This document shows positions 22,843 through 34,144 of a DNA stretch of 64,000 nucleotides, one piece after another. Every line of letters starts with the position of its first letter. Within the stretch, counting starts at the first letter, position 1. Both the position numbers and the translations under genes were made by a program. Origin of the DNA: Helianthus annuus. Its lineage: Eukaryota; Streptophyta; Magnoliopsida; Asterales; Asteraceae. A model generated the notes under the pieces. It ran no database searches. It was not told the origin of the DNA and saw only the letters and a program-made list of their open reading frames with translations. The stretch spans positions 4,708,110 through 4,772,109 of the forward strand of contig NC_035439.2 in NCBI RefSeq assembly GCF_002127325.2, given 5' to 3'.

Positions 22843-24102
22843 ATGGAAAACACTAATAATGAACCTATCAACGAGGTCAATCAATCCGAGCAAAAATCAT
22901 GGGATCAATATATGACTAGGCAGGATATAGAAAATATTGTTGCTCAAGGGATAGCTAACACTATTCCAACAATGATAGCTCAAGGGATAGCCAACGCTAT
23001 TCCAGCAATCGTTGCTGCTGTTAAAAATCCGGTAGAACCACAACAAATCATTCCTAGCAAACGTATTTCTGAAGATAACTTCAGTAATAGCGTAAATGGG
23101 GGCAATGATCATGTTAATAATGATGAGGAACTACGACAAGCTCCGCTCTCTAAGAAAAAGAAAGCTGCAACGCCTAGTTGCACTTACAAGGAGTTCCTTG
23201 CCTGTAAACCTGTAGAGTTCGCAGGCAATGAAGGGGCAACTGCAGCACTGCGTTGGTTAGAGAAAACCGAGGCAGTGATCAGAATAAGTAAATGTGTTGA
23301 GGAAGATAAGGTTATGTACGCTTCGCACCTTTTCAAGGAAGAAGCGTTAGAATGGTGGAATACAGTATTACAAGCTAAAGGAAGTGACGTGGCCTATGCC
23401 ATGAGTTGGGAAGAATTTAAGCAAATAATAGAAAGAAAATTCTGTCCCGAATATGAAAAAGAGCAGATGGCGAATAAGTTTTTAAGTCACCGAATGGTAG
23501 ATGTAGATTGTCGAGGGTATACTTCAAAATTCTTTGAGTATGCCAGAATTGTACCTACTTTGGCTTCGCCAGAACCGGTACTTATCTCTCGCTATATCTG
23601 GGGTTTGATTAGTGAGATTCGTGATATTGTCAAAGCTGCGAGACCCCGCACGATTGACGATACGGTAGAATTAGCTAACACTCTAACTGACGGATTGGTA
23701 CGCACTCGAGAAGAAAATAGGAAGAAGGATTTAGCCCAGAAAATTTCCCAAGAATTTCATATAGGTACTAGTAACAATTTCAAGAAAAGAGAAAATGGGC
23801 GATTTTCCACTATCCCATTTTGCAGTACCTGCAAAGGGAAACATTTTGGAAAATGCAGAGGATGCTGCAATTACTGCAAAATTCCAGGACATCTAGAAGA
23901 GGATTGCAGGAAAAAGAAGGCAATAACCTGCTACAATTGTGGAGAACCCGGACATTTCAAAACAAACTGCCCGAAATTAGGCAACCCAGCAAATGAAAAG
24001 ACGAAACCTGCAGAAGGGACTACCAAGAAAAACGCCAGAGCTTTTCAATTAACTACTCAGGAAGCTGAACTAATTCCTGACATCATAGTTGGTACGTTTT
24101 AG
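22843..24102 (+). CDS. gag: Gag polyprotein of element B
   Basis: A 419-residue frame from ATG 22843. The N-terminal part holds a duplicated QGIAN(T/A)IP segment (residues about 32-55). The central retrotransposon gag (capsid) domain includes CTYKEFLACKPVEF, EEALEWWNTV and SWEEFKQIIERKFCP. Zinc knuckles follow: CNYCKIPGHLEEDC (C342-C345-H350-C355) and CYNCGEPGHFKTNC (C363-C366-H371-C376), with an upstream CSTCKGKHFGKC. Gag assembles the particle and binds RNA. The frame stops with TAG 24102 just before the protease; in related elements gag and pol are fused, so this stop probably truncates the polyprotein. The gag part itself looks intact. Confidence 0.88.
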   Translation: MENTNNEPINEVNQSEQKSWDQYMTRQDIENIVAQGIANTIPTMIAQGIANAIPAIVAAVKNPVEPQQIIPSKRISEDNFSNSVNGGNDHVNNDEELRQAPLSKKKKAATPSCTYKEFLACKPVEFAGNEGATAALRWLEKTEAVIRISKCVEEDKVMYASHLFKEEALEWWNTVLQAKGSDVAYAMSWEEFKQIIERKFCPEYEKEQMANKFLSHRMVDVDCRGYTSKFFEYARIVPTLASPEPVLISRYIWGLISEIRDIVKAARPRTIDDTVELANTLTDGLVRTREENRKKDLAQKISQEFHIGTSNNFKKRENGRFSTIPFCSTCKGKHFGKCRGCCNYCKIPGHLEEDCRKKKAITCYNCGEPGHFKTNCPKLGNPANEKTKPAEGTTKKNARAFQLTTQEAELIPDIIVGTF

Positions 24103-25305
24103 TTCACTAACGTTTATGCAAGTATTATTTGACTCTGGTGCAAACCAAAGTTTTATAAATACTTCATTCTGCCAAGCCCTTAAATTCCCCTTAATCAACC
24201 GTAGGCAGACTTTTACATTTGAAACGACAGATAGGAATTTCGTTAAGACTAAATAAGATTTTGCGAGAAGCAAAGATAGAATTAGGATATAAATTTCTGC
24301 AAAACTTGTTACTAATTAATTTAGCCGGATTCGATGTTCTATTAGGAATAGATTGGTTAATAGCCAACTATGCTTGAGTTCTCTTTGATCTAGGTTCCGT
24401 AGAGATCCATACACTGCAAGAAAATTAGTAATAATAACCAGAGATAAACCACGAAAGTTACTGAAATTAACATCAGTAATGAAGCTGGCCAGTTCTTTAC
24501 AAAAACCAGGAATAGTATATATGGTATCAATAGTTGCTGATACCAAAAGATAAGAAAATAGAAGACATTCCAATTATATCAGAATATCCTAACATTTTCC
24601 CCAAAACCTACCAGGATTACCACCTAATAGCAGAGTAGAACTTAGAATTTATCTAAATCTAGGAATTATACCAATAGCTAAGGCACCCTATCAGTTAGCA
24701 CTCACTAAAATATTAAGAATTAAAGAAACAATTAGATAAATTATTAAGTAAAGGATTTATACGACCAAGTTCCTCTAGGAATACTTCAGTATCGTTTATG
24801 AAGAAAAAGGAAATCCTAAGTGACTACGACTGTCATATTTAGTATCACAAAGGAAAGGTTGAAGACAGTTAGAAAAGTGATACAAATAAATAAACGAAAG
24901 CCACTGAAGTTCGAGTTGGAGACAAAATGCTGTCAAAAGTATTTCCTTGGAAAGGAATTTATAAAAAGGGAAAGCTAAATCTAAGGTACGTAGAACCATT
25001 CAAGTAATTCAACGAATATGACCAGTAGCTTATCAACTACCAGAAGAGTTAGCAGGAGTACATGATGTGTTTCATGTATCCAATCTCAAGAAATGTCTAT
25101 CAGACGAATCCCTGGTAGTACCTCTTCAAGATATAGAGGTAAATGAAAAATTTTAATGGTAAGGAAACCATTACAAATAAAAAGACCGGAAGATCAAGTA
25201 CTAGTAAAAGTCAAAAATCCAGGAGAAAACCAGAATATACCTGGAAACTAGAATTAGAAATAAGGTGAAAATACCCTCATCTATTTCAGTAAATCTCGAG
25301 GACGA
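24103..25305 (+). pseudogene. Shattered pol remnants of element B
   Basis: Fragments in changing frames: the protease active site FDSGANQ (about 24130) and AGFDVLLGIDWL (about 24325), the start of reverse transcriptase (APYQLA, SKGFIRPSSS at 24685-24775), and the end of RNase H (DYDCHI ... YHKGK at 24823-24865). The integrase C-terminus then appears (VFPWKG at 24940; VHDVFHVSNLKKCLSDESLVVP at 25057-25125; a degraded chromodomain-like end by 25290). The palm domain, most of RNase H and the integrase core are absent. Many stops and frameshifts remain in what survives. Confidence 0.8.
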
Positions 25306-25315
25306 GATTTTTCTT

Positions 25316-25328
25316 AAGGTGGGGAGGA
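25316..25328 (+). other. Polypurine tract of element B
   Basis: AAGGTGGGGAGGA immediately precedes the 3' LTR. Confidence 0.8.
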
Positions 25329-26797
25329 TGTAACAACTGTCACTAAAATCAATAATTAGGACAATAATTAGACACTAAGAAAACCCTAATTGAGACACCC
25401 AATAAATTCTGCACTAGCCTTAAAATTTTCAGGACAATCGGAATCAGGATCAGGACCCCTAAAACTCGAGGGGGGCAAACCCTAGTTGATAATTATCTAA
25501 ATTTAAACGTTGCTATGTTCTGATTGGCCCAATTTTTGACTCATCCAAGCTACTCCCGTGCATGGCAAGTCTAGGACATTTAGGTGTCCCTTACGGACCG
25601 TAAGGGATCAGGCTTACGGTCCGTAAGCGAGGCCAAATTTTGGCTATAAGTAGCCGACCTTGGGTCTTGCACAGAACAATTGAAACGACGCTCAAATACT
25701 GTCTGTACGTCGAATTAGCCTAGAAACAATACAATTAAACACACACAATCACGAGGTGCTGCCGCAATCAGGGTAATAACTCGATCGCTATTACGATTCA
25801 ACGTCCGATCGATTATAACTATCCAACGATTGTCCGAGTGCTGCTCAAATTGAGCTAATACTTTGATTATTCGTCGTGATTTCGACTTGAATATCTGAGT
25901 ACTGTTCAAATTCGGACTACGCTCTGTTATTCGTTGTGAATCCGATTGAATTATTAAGTATTGCATTTGTTAATCATTGTGAGGGTTTGATCTCGTGAAT
26001 TGACGTAACTGTTGTATTAAGTTACTAACCTATTGTGTGTGCATTACTATTAAATTAGGTTAAATCAAGGCTAATCAGTAGGCTTATACCTTGCCTGTTA
26101 AATCTGCAATGTGAGTCATTCCTCTTTTATAAACTCTTTTCTCACAGTTTGTGAGTCATTCTCTTTTTATCAACTGTTTTACAATACTCCAAATTATTTT
26201 CAAAATGTTATAATTACAGGGATTAAGACGTGGTTATCTTGACCGCTGGTTAGTGGGGTATTGTGCACATTACTAATTTCTCACAGTTAGGCAATAAGCC
26301 CTAACATGGTTTAGGCTAATAAGACCTAACAGTGACAAAACGTCACTAATTGGGTGACTGGACCCAATAGTGGTATGACCATCGTCACACGGGTGGCAAG
26401 ACCAGATATTAATTAAGATACTGACATAGTAATCGCTCTTATGCTGTAATTCATAACTATGTGTCATTTTATCAAAATGAATGATTCACTCAGTATTTCC
26501 CCGCTGACAAAACATTTTTACAACATGTTTCAGGTGACATACTGTGATTTCAGTACACGTGATACGGAGCACCATCAAGCTTGAAATAGTAGCTATATTA
26601 AATAAATAAACATGTTTGTAAAATAATGAAATTATGATATTTACGGGGTTTATCCTGAAATGTAAATAAATAATACTCGGGCAAATTTTTCAAGTTTAAC
26701 ACGATCCTGTTAAGACTTACGCTGTAAATATAAGTACCACGGGTTTTCTGTCCCGCGGCTCCTGGACCGGGTCAAACCGGGTACGGGGGCCGTGACA
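25329..26797 (+). repeat. 3' LTR of element B
   Basis: 1,469 bp, the same length as the 5' copy, ending GCCGTGACA at 26797 and followed by the right target duplication CCAAC. Confidence 0.93.
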
Positions 26798-26802
26798 CCA
26801 AC

Positions 26803-29654
26803 CGAACAACCGGACTATACCCGGAACATGAAAATATTGTCATTAACACTATTTATCTTTTTCTGAGCCAGTTAGGGTCCCTGAATACCCTAACACCCGC
26901 CATAAAGCACAACACACTACTAACCGGGTTAAGCACTTAACTAACCTAACTAACCTAACTATTATCTAACTAATAGTTGGAATCTAATCAAGACCCCCCC
27001 CCCCTTTTACAAACCGTCTCCAAGAAGGGGGACATACTTTGTCCTCCAAATTATTATTTTAATCCTTTTGTTTAGTATCTATGTAGCATAAAATCCAATG
27101 GTTAGTAAACTTGTAATTGTCTATAAGTAATGCACTTGGACTATCATTCTCTTCATCACATAACATTCACCACAACACTCCCTCTCTCTCTCTAAGAAAG
27201 CTTCGGCCGAACACCCCCCTCTACATCCATCCATCTTTCGATTTCCTTCATCACATTTCAAGACCATTCAAGTGTTAAGGATCACATCTAAGGAGGCTTG
27301 GTGCATTCGGAACTCAAAGGACCTCACTCTATTGATTTTATCCTCTCATTTTGCGCCTAGATTCTTCCCTAGCCTCGAGCTAGTAGTAAGTTACTTGAAT
27401 CACCTTCTCGAACTATTTTGAAGTGGTTAAAATGATTTGTAACGGTTTAAACTCGTAATCCTACAAGTTGATGCATTAAAGTTTACTAAAAATGCAAGTA
27501 AAGATGGTTAAAAGCTCATATGTTGTGTAAATCTTGTAGTATTTGATTTGTGTGATTATTTGGACCCGATCTATGTTGTGGTAGCTCGGATCATCATTTA
27601 ACCCGGGTTGGTCATGATCATGGATCATGACATAAGGTTGTTTTGAAAATAACAAGGGTTAAAGGATGAAACTCTACCACACACGAATCATGAACTTGTG
27701 TAAAAGCGATTTTGCTTGTAAAATAGTGTTTAAAACTAGTAGATCTACGGATCTACAAGTGGTATTTTCAAAAAACCAAGTATCAAAGAAATCATGTTTT
27801 CTAAGAACGGATCTTACACTAACAAGAATGATTTTTAGAACACACAAGTGTGTAAACACTTGTGAAGCACCAAGTTTCGACAAAATAACTATTTTTGTAA
27901 AAGATGACGAGAAGTTGTAAAGACGGAATTTCTATAAAAACGGGGTTTTTACGAAACCGGACTAATTTATATAAAGATCCGCTAAAAGTGATGGGATTTA
28001 CACCATAATTTTAGAAAACTACAAGTTCATGTGATTTTTGCGATTTACATGTTTATGGACTAGTTGATGCGTTGAATATTGTTTTGATTGAGTAAGAAAA
28101 TTGTTGATTTGATTTATAAAAGAAAATGATACGCTTGAAAGCGTGGCCACCTCCAGTTACAGAGGAAACTCTGGCGAAATTTTTCCAAAAACCTAACACT
28201 TAGAATTATTTTCACTATAAGTGTTAGAAATACTTTTCGACATGTTTTCAAAATATAAGTTTCGCCACGACTTTATTTACAAAATATCGGAGGTGGGACT
28301 TTCACAAAATTTAAACGTGATAAATATATTTAGTAAATATATTTTTTCACAACGTCACTTGTCAATTATTTCGTGAAGTGTATAAATATTATTTTTAGGG
28401 TAAAAATAATATTATCGAACGTTAACGAATCCAAAATAATACGAACGCTTTCACGATAAACATATAAGTTACACCGGTAATTATTATTACCACTCGATCG
28501 TTAAAACGTAACTTACGCATTTTACGGAAATAATTATGAACGCGTATTTTTGTTAAAGTATTATTTTGGGAAAATTATGTGAAATAAAAATATAATATTT
28601 TTGAGAAAAATATTTATATTTTGAAGTTAGAAATAAGATATATTTTAAGTGAGACTTAATAATATATTTCGAACACACATGTATTAAATCCCCCATCCTT
28701 GGGAAGGAAAATAATTACCAAGTATGCACTGAATGTAAACACGAAATAGTTGTCTAACTATTTCCCAAAACTTAAACCATAAAGCTAAGGCACGGCCGTC
28801 CGTCTAATAGAGTAGTACATGTAGATCGTTGCACAGCTGCTTGACTTGGAGACATACTTGGTAGAGACGCACCGCTGTGAGTTCATGTCCCCCTTTTCTC
28901 TTAACTGTTTTCAGTTTTCTAAACTGCGGGGGTGAAATACATGTTACTATGATTACGAATATTTCTTACATGGTATGGTTAGCGTAAGGAGGGTTATTAC
29001 TTAGATCATGTGAATGGGTAGGCGGAAACTTGAGGTCATTAATCCTCAGGATAGGACCGAGGGGCAGGAGCGGTAGATCTATCTGGGTGTAGCGAGCCCA
29101 GCCCCAGGCCCAGCATAACGGACCTCGGGGTGACTTTGTACCCAACGCATAAATCTGCTAGGTTTGAGCCTTCCTACTTGCATTTCACACATATCAATGG
29201 CCTTGCAAACCATTGGTGATCTCTTTTCCTTATTTGCTACATACCAGGATTTTTTTATTCAAAGGTTTATTTACTCACTTACACATGAACTCGCTCAACA
29301 TTATTGTTGATTTTTCAACTTACATGTATTTCAGGGAATTAAAGGATCTGGCGCGGTATGACACGTTTTCCCGCTGCACTAGTTATGAGATCATCCGGGT
29401 TTAGGGGATGTGACTCTTTCCTGGACAAGTCACAGTCCTTAAACTGTGTTTATGTTATGTTTGTGTTTGTTGAACAATGTTTTTGTCGTTAGGATGTGTT
29501 TCCATTAAAACAATGTTGTTGTATTCGGTTTTTAAAACTTAATTAAATGGATGATCTTGCATGATTTTATTTCATATAGCTTTGTTATGATTAAGCTATG
29601 GTATTAAGAAGTCACACCAAATTAACCACGCTTCCGCAAAGTCAGGGTGTGACA
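26803..29654 (+). repeat. 3' LTR of element A, second part
   Basis: Resumes exactly where 20263 broke off and matches 13181-16032 to the terminal GGGTGTGACA. With the first part it totals 3,420 bp, identical in length to the 5' LTR. Confidence 0.93.
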
Positions 29655-30609
29655 GAACTGCCTTGCGCAGTCAACCCGCAGTCATTCGTATTGATAGGAT
29701 CATGTCGATAACTTACGTGCTTCATTTTACACTGTGTACGTGCTGGTTGTGCGTAAACGATTTCGAACTCTACTATATCTATTAAACTTGTATGCTCACC
29801 TTTACACTATGTGTATTGACTTTTATTTTAACGTATGTGGCAGGTGCTTAAGATGTTATATTGCTTGGCTTGCTGTGAAATCGAGGCTAGGAAAGAGTCT
29901 AGAAACAAAGACAATTTATTTTTATTTATTTAAATCTGAGTTGTCGGAACATGCTTTTGTTTGAAGAATACCTATGTCTGTAATAACTATTGTATCTTAT
30001 GGGTCATGGTATGGGACATGATATTTAAACTATTCGGTAAATTTAGTCGTTATGGAATTTCTTTGAACAATCTGTTTCGCTCAGTGCCGCGCCCCGATAG
30101 TTCTACCATCGGTTGGGGTGTGACAGTCCAGATGACTAATTGTTAATCAGATTTTGTAGTTTGTATAAATGATACATTCTTGTCATGCAAATTCAAGCAA
30201 AGGAAGAATTGAAATAATACAACAAATACGAGCAATGTTGCTCTTTACTCTCACACATCAAAATCACGAATAACAAAACAAATATGAGCAATGTCGCTCT
30301 TTACTCTCACACATTAGACAATTGCTAGAGACGTGATGGTGGCATGTGGGAGGAGAGACACACCACCACTCGAACTCAAGTCAAAAAATCCATACTCCTC
30401 TATGAACCTCGTAACAGATTCCCAGCAACATAAAACACACTTGACACTAATACTGTGGTAGTAATATAGTACACCACGGTCTTAACGTACTGAAAAAATG
30501 ATGGGCACCTATTGAAGCCTTGAATATTGCCAATAATGATACACATACAAGAGACGCAATTGCAACAAATACGACTGTAAAGTCCTTGTCATTGGTTTCA
30601 TGAAATGAG

Positions 30610-31799
30610 TATAAGAAATTGATCAACCATACTTTGTCTATTACAATGAGACTTATAAATATAAGAAGAGAAAGCTAATTCTAAGGAATACATTTAATTA
30701 CAAATATATGCAAGGCTATAATGTGGGAGACAATCACTCAAACGATTTTGACTTATTAATTTGATGGACTTGATTTTCTCTTTGATCATCTTGAGTTAGT
30801 CATTTTCCTTAATATGCTCCCACAAGATGGACGACCGTATGATAAGTCTAATCTTGGTTAATAGTGGATGAGTGTGGTATTTAAGAAAGAGAAGAAGTTG
30901 ATGAAGTTGAAGATGTAAATGGAGATGAAGTAGATGAAGCAAAAGAAGATATATTTTGTGGTTTTTTTATAGGGTGAATGCAATAAAAGATAGAAGATCA
31001 AATGCGGCTTTCATCCGAAGAATGATGGTTGCGACAGTGATAGGATTATAGGTTTTGCAAAACCTAACTGATATAGATGGAGAAGTTGTGTTTGAAGAAG
31101 TAACCATGTCTAATGGTGATGTAGGTCGAAGGTTTTATTTTTTATTTTATTTTAGGAGAAGATGGATGGAAAATGGATTGTAGGTGACATAGGGTGGTGG
31201 AGTTTGAGGAGAGAATGATAGTTGTGGCAGTGATAGGATTATAGGTTTTGCAAAACCTAACTGATACAGATGGAGAAGTTGTGTTTGAAGAAATAACCAT
31301 GTCTAATGGTGATGTAGGTCGAAGGTTTTATTTTCTATTTTAGGAGAAGATGGATGGAAAATGGATTGTAGGTGACAGAGGGTGGTGGAGAGGAGTAATA
31401 TTATGATTGTAAGAGATATTACTTGAATATAGAAAGAAGGGAGATTTTGAAATCTACGAAAGAAGAGAAGGGTCGGGATGTTGAAGTGAGAATGGAGGAG
31501 AAGTCATTGCTAATGGTAGACTTGTTTAGTTGGCCAAAGAAATGATGGTTGCAGGATCAAGAGCTTCTCAGTGGAGATAAGTGCTCTGATACCATATAAG
31601 AAATTGATCAACCATACTTTGTCTATTACAATGAGACTTATAAATACAAGAAGAGAAAGCTAATTCTAAGGAATACATTTAATTACAAATATATGCAAGG
31701 CTATAATGTGGGAGACAATCACTCAAACGATTTTGACTGATTAATGTGATGGACTTGATTTTCTCTTTGATCATCTTGAGTTAGTCATTTTCCTTAATA
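30610..31799 (-). mobile_element. TRIM retrotransposon inside a coding exon
   Basis: Two 205-bp direct repeats (30610-30814 and 31595-31799; about 3 differences by eye) flank 780 bp of non-coding sequence. An exact 5-bp duplication ATGAG lies at 30605-30609 and 31800-31804. On the minus strand the LTR is followed at once by the tRNA-Met primer site TGGTATCAGAGC (31583-31594). A purine-rich CTTGTGGGAGCA lies before the other LTR (30815-30826). The size fits terminal-repeat retrotransposons in miniature. The LTR termini read TATTAAGG...CTTATA, that is TA...TA rather than TG...CA. It interrupts the MEB-like exon after the codons for GYS and is in the same orientation as the gene. Confidence 0.92.
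31021..31386. repeat. Tandem duplication inside the TRIM
   Basis: A unit of about 190 bp (GTGATAGGATTATAGGTTTTG ... GATTGTAGGTGACA) occurs at about 31021-31195 and again at about 31212-31386 with a few substitutions. It is non-coding. Confidence 0.8.
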
Positions 31800-32599
31800 A
31801 TGAGTACCCGTATGCAACTGGTGGGACCATCCCGAACACGACGAAGGATAGTATTGTGAAAAAAAAACATGTAGTGGGAAATAGTTTACTTCTCCAAGTA
31901 GCTCTTTGTACTTACTGGTAGCCTCATTGTTTGATTCTTGGCTTGAGTTATCCTTGTAACAATCATCTATAAGCTCCCAAAGCTGAGAATATGCTTTTTG
32001 TGATTAAAAGTGTTGCTATTAAACATTTGTGATATGATTAAACAGTAACGTTTTACTCACATTGTGTCTGATGACGAAGAACCCACCAACAAGACTTGCG
32101 AGTGCCAAACATATGATGCTCACTATAGCAAATTGAAGTATTAGTTGTTAGGATTAAATATCAAACGAATTTGGTGTGACGGGAACAATCTAGGTTAACA
32201 AATCAAACAAGGCCCAAAAGATTTATCACGTGTCACCAAGAAAATATCAACCGTAAACCAATAGGTTTAGTAAATTTTAACGGGTTAAATATGATTAAAA
32301 ATAATATGACTAAAAGATAACTGATTAAACACGTGTGTCATATTTAACAAATATCAATCACTAGAAAAAGAACAAAACAAAACTTACGGGTTGTGGCATC
32401 AGAAGCAGCTGCGAATGCTACGACACTTAAGCTTGCGTTCACCGCCATTGAACCTCCATACACAATGCTCTTCAAGATCTCAAGAAGAATACCATCAGAA
32501 CCAAGCCATGGTCTTCCTCTAGGTTGTGCAACGGATTCTGCATTATATTCACCACACATTAAGTGTAAAACAAAACTTATAAACACTTTAAGATCCTGT

Positions 32600-33345
32600 T
32601 AAATGAAAGGATTAAATTTAGACGTGACATTAGTGGAGGTAGAAATCAGAATTTATAAAGAATCACTTGCCGATCGCATTATAGCCTAGTGGCATTTTTG
32701 GGGGGTTTTCCTAAATTTATTTTCCAGAATTTATAAAAAAATTTAGTTAATATTTTAGGGAAAAAATCCCGATTGCATCCTTTGAAAATATAGTTGAACA
32801 CCTCATTCGCTTCCATAGCAAATAATTTATGAGTCCGCCACTGCTCATAAATAACTATCGTGCACGTAATGCGGCAGGAACTCGGTTGGCATCGATTTGA
32901 CTCGTGCTAGTACAAGTATGGTACCAATACTCGGTATAACAACCGAAATAGAAAATCTGGAAAATAAAGTTATGATATACCCAATAAATAGACATGGATT
33001 TACAACGATAAAAAACCACATATACAAATATCGTTGCCAGTTCCGGTTCCGATAATACCGATAATACCTGTTGTTTGAATCAATATTTATCGATTCAGTT
33101 CGTCAGGATACAAGTAAAAAAATATCATATTTAAAATATAATTTGTTGTCAATAAAAATTATATGGGAATATTGACAACTGACAAGAAAAAATAAACATA
33201 ATGTATATAAAATTTTGCAGAAATTAAATACTATATATTTCAGATGATGAACAATTAGCCAGTCATTGTTAAATAAAAAGTCAATGCCATAATATATATC
33301 TACGCACACATCTTGATCTTAAACTATATAAAATAAAAGAGTTAA
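32600..33345. other. Intron sequence of the MEB-like pseudogene
   Basis: AT-rich sequence between the exons at 32537 and 33765. It includes a patch with 'taccgataataccg' repeats (about 32905-33080) related to those near 4330-4490. No gene seen. Confidence 0.5.
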
Positions 33346-33624
33346 GGAATAATGGATTTTAATAATCTCAACTATTAACCGTTGCTCGGTAATGGTCCCA
33401 ACTTCAAAAATAATCACCGGTGATCCCACCTTTTCACATATTGTAAACCAATGGACCTTTACTAACAGAACCTTAATTTGTTTTTGTCCCATTTTCCTTT
33501 TCTCTTAGCAAAGATCCATTGATTTACAATATATGAAAATGTGGGATCACCACTGGTTATTTTTGAAGTTGGAACCGTTGCCGGTCAATGACTAAAAGTT
33601 GGGATTATTAAAATCCATTATTCC
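33346..33624. mobile_element. Mutator-type MITE (279 bp) in the MEB-like intron
   Basis: Terminal inverted repeats GGAATAATGGATTTTAATAA and reverse complement, flanked by a perfect 9-bp duplication AAGAGTTAA (33337-33345 and 33625-33633). The interior continues as a near-complete inverted repeat (GGTCCCAACTTC / GAAGTTGGAACC; GTGATCCCAC / GTGGGATCAC). It belongs to the same family as 62982-63562. A 9-bp TSD is characteristic of Mutator-like elements. Confidence 0.92.
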
Positions 33625-34144
33625 AAGAGTTAATTGCCCGGATGGTCACTGGGATTTCCATTTTTCTAGTGGCCAACTTATAACCAGATTAAATTAAATA
33701 AAATTTTATCTACAACAAAACCCTAATAATGTGAATCAGTTTTTAGCAATAGAGAGACACTGACCAATATTTTGGAATGGAGCAATATCCATGGATAGAC
33801 CATTGTGTTCAGGAGGCTGATCATTTTTGGAAATAGCTACCTTTGGCCGCCATCGCTCCATCTTTGAAACTGATTCGTTAGATCCAGGATGATAATATAA
33901 ATTTCTAATTAATTAACTAAACAGAACATCAATACTTTTTAGCGAGAAAAACATGACATGATTGATCAGCACTTAGTTTTAAAACAATCTTTGAAACTAT
34001 TCTGGTTGACCACCGCCACAACAATAGGCTTTCGCAAGGTCTACCTGGGGGAGTATGAGGCTTATTGGCTTTGGTGTTACTTTGGGTTAAATACCTGTTT
34101 CTTTTATCCACTTATCCTTCGTTCACATTGCATCTCATACTAAA

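Larger units (their letters stand above)
20264..26797 (+). mobile_element. Gypsy LTR retrotransposon 'B' (6.5 kb), nested in A
   Basis: Termini TGTAACAACT ... GCCGTGACA, flanked by CCAAC (20259-20263 and 26798-26802). LTRs are 1,469 bp each and differ at about 17 positions by eye (about 1.2%). The internal region has a tRNA-Met primer site, a short first ORF and an intact gag. After that only shattered remains of protease, reverse transcriptase, RNase H and integrase survive, then a polypurine tract. It is a non-autonomous gag-bearing derivative of a Tekay-type element and is younger than A. Confidence 0.94.
12613..29654 (+). mobile_element. Gypsy (Tekay-type) LTR retrotransposon 'A', split by element B
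   Basis: Bordered by the exact 5-bp duplication GAACT (12608-12612 and 29655-29659). LTRs start TGTGACAACC and end GGGTGTGACA. Both LTRs are 3,420 bp once element B and its duplicated CCAAC are removed. By eye they differ at roughly 35 positions, about 1%, so insertion is recent. The internal part (16033-19695) has a tRNA-Met primer site, a hairpin tandem repeat, an extra ORF and integrase. The rest of gag, protease, reverse transcriptase and RNase H have been deleted, so movement would need helper proteins. Confidence 0.93.
10427..30125 (+). mobile_element. Solo LTR 'C' (2.65 kb), split by element A
   Basis: The left end TGTAACACCTCG begins at 10427 and the right end GGGGTGTGACA closes at 30125. 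They are flanked by the 5-bp duplication GTCCA (10422-10426 and 30126-30130). After removing element A and one copy of its target duplication the LTR is about 2,652 bp. No internal region, PBS or polypurine tract adjoins it, so it is a solo LTR left by LTR-LTR recombination. The TGTAACACC...GTGTGACA termini match Tekay/Del-type gypsy LTRs. The two host pieces are 10427-12612 and 29660-30125. Confidence 0.88.
30314..33869 (-). pseudogene. MEB-like (VIT/CCC1-related) membrane transporter pseudogene
   Basis: Minus-strand exons can be read with canonical splice sites and matching phase: 33765-33869 (SKMERWRPKVAISKND...), 32388-32537 (ILLEILKSIVYGGSMAVNAS), 32061-32122 (SIICLALASLVGGFFVIRHN), and a last exon from 31982 (LWELIDDCYKDN...) continuing to TAA 30314. 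The phrases LEILKSIVYGG, LALA-LVGGFFVI-HN and FGMVPPVAYGYSF match 'membrane protein of ER body-like' proteins of the CCC1/VIT superfamily, which are predicted endomembrane metal transporters. The last exon is split by a TRIM element (30610-31799). A 9-base homopolymer at 31859-31867 and two sites near 30490 and 30410 shift the frame. Element D lies just upstream, and any earlier N-terminal exons are missing or unrecognised (33929-34111 is a weak candidate). Confidence 0.82.
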
